A stretch of DNA of 6,007 nucleotides from CAZDGK01 sp964505035. Its GTDB lineage: Bacteria > Patescibacteriota > Saccharimonadia > UBA4664. The DNA lies in contig CAZDGK010000057.1 in assembly GCA_964505035.1 (NCBI GenBank), positions 1 through 6,007 of the forward strand, given 5' to 3'. This document shows positions 4,398-6,007 of the stretch, one piece after another (positions within the stretch are counted from its first letter, which is position 1; each line of letters opens with the position of its first letter). The notes below the pieces were generated by a model. The model did no database searches. It worked only from the letters and a program-made list of their open reading frames with translations, and was not told the DNA's origin. The position numbers and the translations under genes are program-made.

Positions 4398-4440
4398 CCG
4401 GTTTTCGGACATTTCCGAGAGCCGGTTTTCTTGTTGTTTT
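4398..4440 (+). terminator. Intrinsic terminator after the phosphatase gene
   Basis: A 12-bp stem, CCGGTTTTCGGA (4398-4409) with TCCGAGAGCCGG (4414-4425) including G.T pairs, closes a 4-nt loop and is followed by TTTTCTTGTTGTTTT. It ends the ParB-like/phosphatase operon. Confidence 0.88.
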
Positions 4441-4460
4441 GCGGGTAATTGTGGTATGGT
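4431..4460 (+). promoter_or_regulatory. Promoter for the gene at 4511
   Basis: TTGTTG, an 18-nt spacer and TATGGT preceded by TGG form an extended -10 promoter with a moderate -35. The -35 overlaps the T-tract of the preceding terminator. The predicted start near 4467 gives a ~44-nt leader with a strong ribosome binding site. Confidence 0.55.
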
Positions 4461-4510
4461 AGGGCGCACCGTCAGATAGTGCCACTCTCAAGACCCCAAG
4501 GAGGTTTGAT

Positions 4511-4873
4511 ATGGCGACTGATCTGCGAACGGAGTACGAGCAGGTGATTCATGTGGGTGTGGTGCCGCTGGATTTGTGGCGGCAGTTGGAGCGAATGGCG
4601 CTGAGAGTCTCAGCGTTTGCTCGTAAGCAGCTGCAGGTCCGAGCGGTATTTGCCGGCACGATGTACGCGGCGCGGCCGGTTGTGACGCTGCTGGATGATC
4701 TGGGTCAGCCCATTGGCAATTTCTTTGGCCGTGAGCCCATTTCATACCTGCAGCCGATGATCGAGACCCGGTTCGGCCCTCAGCCGCACCAGCGGGTGCA
4801 GATCCGGACGCCGGAAGACCTGGCCGTCTGGCGGGAGTTCCGGCCCGACGTCTGGCCGGCGGCTGCCGGCTAG
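4511..4873 (+). CDS. Protein of unknown function
   Basis: A 120-aa protein that I do not recognise. The N-terminal half is helix-prone (TEYEQVIHVGVVPLDLWRQLERMALRVSAFARKQLQ at about 7-42). The middle looks beta-rich (VRAVFAGTMYAARPVVTLLDDLGQPIGNFFG at 43-73), and the C-terminus has PEDLAVWREFRPDVW. There is no membrane segment, Cys or catalytic motif. The ATG is well supported by AAGGAGG 7 nt upstream. The gene stands alone between its own promoter and a terminator, and is the last protein gene before the 23S promoter. The stop is TAG. Confidence 0.8.
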   Translation: MATDLRTEYEQVIHVGVVPLDLWRQLERMALRVSAFARKQLQVRAVFAGTMYAARPVVTLLDDLGQPIGNFFGREPISYLQPMIETRFGPQPHQRVQIRTPEDLAVWREFRPDVWPAAAG

Positions 4874-4887
4874 GAGGCACTCTCCAA

Positions 4888-4929
4888 TAGCCCGTTGCGA
4901 ACATGGTTTTGCAACGGGCTAGCGTTTTA
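4888..4929 (+). terminator. Terminator before the 23S promoter
   Basis: A perfect 11-bp stem, TAGCCCGTTGC (4888-4898) with GCAACGGGCTA (4911-4921), has a 12-nt loop and is followed by GCGTTTTA. The T-tract is modest. It isolates the 23S promoter from the upstream gene. Confidence 0.75.
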
Positions 4930-4942
4930 CGGATAAAATCTC

Positions 4943-4971
4943 TTGACCCGGTCAATCTGGTCTGCTAACCT
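4943..4971 (+). promoter_or_regulatory. Promoter dedicated to 23S rRNA
   Basis: -35 TTGACC, a 17-nt spacer and -10 TAACCT, the best promoter between the last protein gene and 23S. The expected start near 4978 gives a ~270-nt 23S leader. No better promoter is visible between here and 5248. Confidence 0.75.
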
Positions 4972-4977
4972 ATGAGA

Positions 4978-5098
4978 GTTAGCTTCGAGGGAGTCCACAT
5001 ATATGAGCAAACGACATAACGATGGAGTCACTACCTAGGGTTAGAGTCGTATCTCCTTATGTGGGCTCCGCGCAGATCTAATCTGAAAGACGCGGAGT
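4978..5098 (+). promoter_or_regulatory. Structured 23S leader with mutually exclusive stems
   Basis: Stem P1 pairs 4990-5001 with 5058-5069 (12 bp, one T.G). Inside it, ACGAC (5011-5015) pairs with GTCGT (5046-5050) and TAAC (5017-5020) with GTTA (5040-5043). A third stem, CTCCGCG (5066-5072) with CGCGGAG (5091-5097), encloses CAGAT/ATCTG and is followed by TTGTTTTTT. P1 and the third stem share 5066-5069, so they compete. An ORF ATG AGC ... ACC TAG (5003-5038, MSKRHNDGVTT) has GAGGGAG about 9 nt upstream, inside the P1 left arm. The layout resembles an attenuator or riboswitch, but no known class is recognised. It could instead be a short independent RNA or simply a boxB-like hairpin. Confidence 0.55.
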
Positions 5099-5111
5099 TG
5101 TTTTTTAACAA
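5099..5111 (+). promoter_or_regulatory. boxA antitermination element of the 23S transcript
   Basis: TGTTTTTTAACAA matches the rRNA boxA of E. coli (TGCTCTTTAACAA) at 11 of 13 positions, the two differences being C to T. A hairpin (5066-5097) lies directly upstream, in the position of boxB. In rRNA transcription boxA RNA recruits NusB/NusE (S10) and makes polymerase resistant to termination. The T-run overlaps the tail of the terminator-like hairpin. Confidence 0.75.
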
Positions 5112-5133
5112 GTGAATATCTGGAAAATGGGTA

Positions 5134-5234
5134 CACCAATTACTTCCCAGTAATTGGTGAACAAACAATTTCATCGATCCAACTTCACTGTAAGGTGAAG
5201 ATGTATCGAAAACCTAGCAGTCATTGACTGCTAG
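5134..5234 (+). other. Three hairpins in the pre-23S leader
   Basis: A perfect 11-bp hairpin (5134-5144 with 5149-5159, loop TCCC). A nested hairpin with outer TCGAT/ATCGA (5174-5178 with 5205-5209) and inner CTTCAC/GTGAAG (5183-5188 with 5195-5200). A 9-bp hairpin CTAGCAGTC/GACTGCTAG (5214-5222 with 5226-5234). They lie between boxA and mature 23S and probably serve folding or processing of the precursor; none has a T-tract. Confidence 0.6.
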
Positions 5235-5247
5235 TCAAACTCTTGTA

Positions 5248-6007
<760 letters not shown>

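Noticed and set aside
281..4873. UGA recoded to glycine, as in Gracilibacteria/Absconditabacteria
   Set aside because: Recoded genomes use UGA within genes; none of the nine genes contains an in-frame TGA, so recoding is not supported.
4488..4955. Minus-strand frame of 155 codons opposite the last orphan gene
   Set aside because: Pro/Ala/Arg-rich low-complexity translation crossing a terminator and the 23S promoter; a shadow.
48..5247. Insertion sequence, prophage or integron as the cause of the split
   Set aside because: No transposase, integrase, terminal inverted repeats or target-site duplication were seen. The only strong long inverted repeat flanks tRNA-Ile, the others being short hairpins.

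Overview
The window begins in the last ~47 nt of a 16S rRNA gene and ends about 760 nt into a 23S rRNA gene on the same strand. It is therefore the 16S-23S interval of a bacterium, but the spacer is about 5.2 kb instead of a few hundred bases. It holds nine protein genes and three tRNA genes, several on the opposite strand. Gene density, small orphan proteins, the unlinked rRNA genes and a two-helix membrane protein of a kind I associate with the Candidate Phyla Radiation point to Patescibacteria, possibly Saccharibacteria. This placement is inference; the full 16S would settle it. Codon use is G+C-leaning. All nine genes end in TAG (7) or TAA (2), none in TGA, and none contains an in-frame TGA.

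Layout. 1-280: 16S 3' end with anti-Shine-Dalgarno, two short trailer hairpins, then a perfect 13-bp bidirectional terminator that should end the 16S transcript. 281-1584 (minus strand): a nucleotidyltransferase-fold protein, a small membrane protein that looks leaderless, and an acidic orphan protein. 1628-1900 (minus): two different tRNA-Ala(TGC) genes and tRNA-Ile(GAT), the usual spacer tRNA pair but inverted relative to the rRNAs. 2033-2314 (minus): another orphan. 2523-4873 (plus): an orphan with its own promoter and terminator, a metallo-beta-lactamase-fold hydrolase, an overlapping pair coding for a ParB-like domain protein and a low-molecular-weight phosphatase/ArsC-type protein, and a further orphan. 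4888-5247: a terminator, then a sigma70-type promoter, a folded leader, a hairpin and a boxA antitermination element serving the 23S gene. 5248-6007: 23S rRNA 5' part.

Working together. 16S and 23S are not one transcript here: 16S has its own terminator and 23S its own promoter and boxA. The most interesting part is the 23S leader (about 4978-5111). A 12-bp stem, a possible 11-codon leader ORF and a terminator-like hairpin whose T-run is also the boxA are arranged so that alternative foldings could decide whether RNA polymerase reads into 23S. This would give 23S a control step separate from 16S. The tRNA-Ile gene is also notable, because its acceptor stem continues into a 15-bp flanking inverted repeat.
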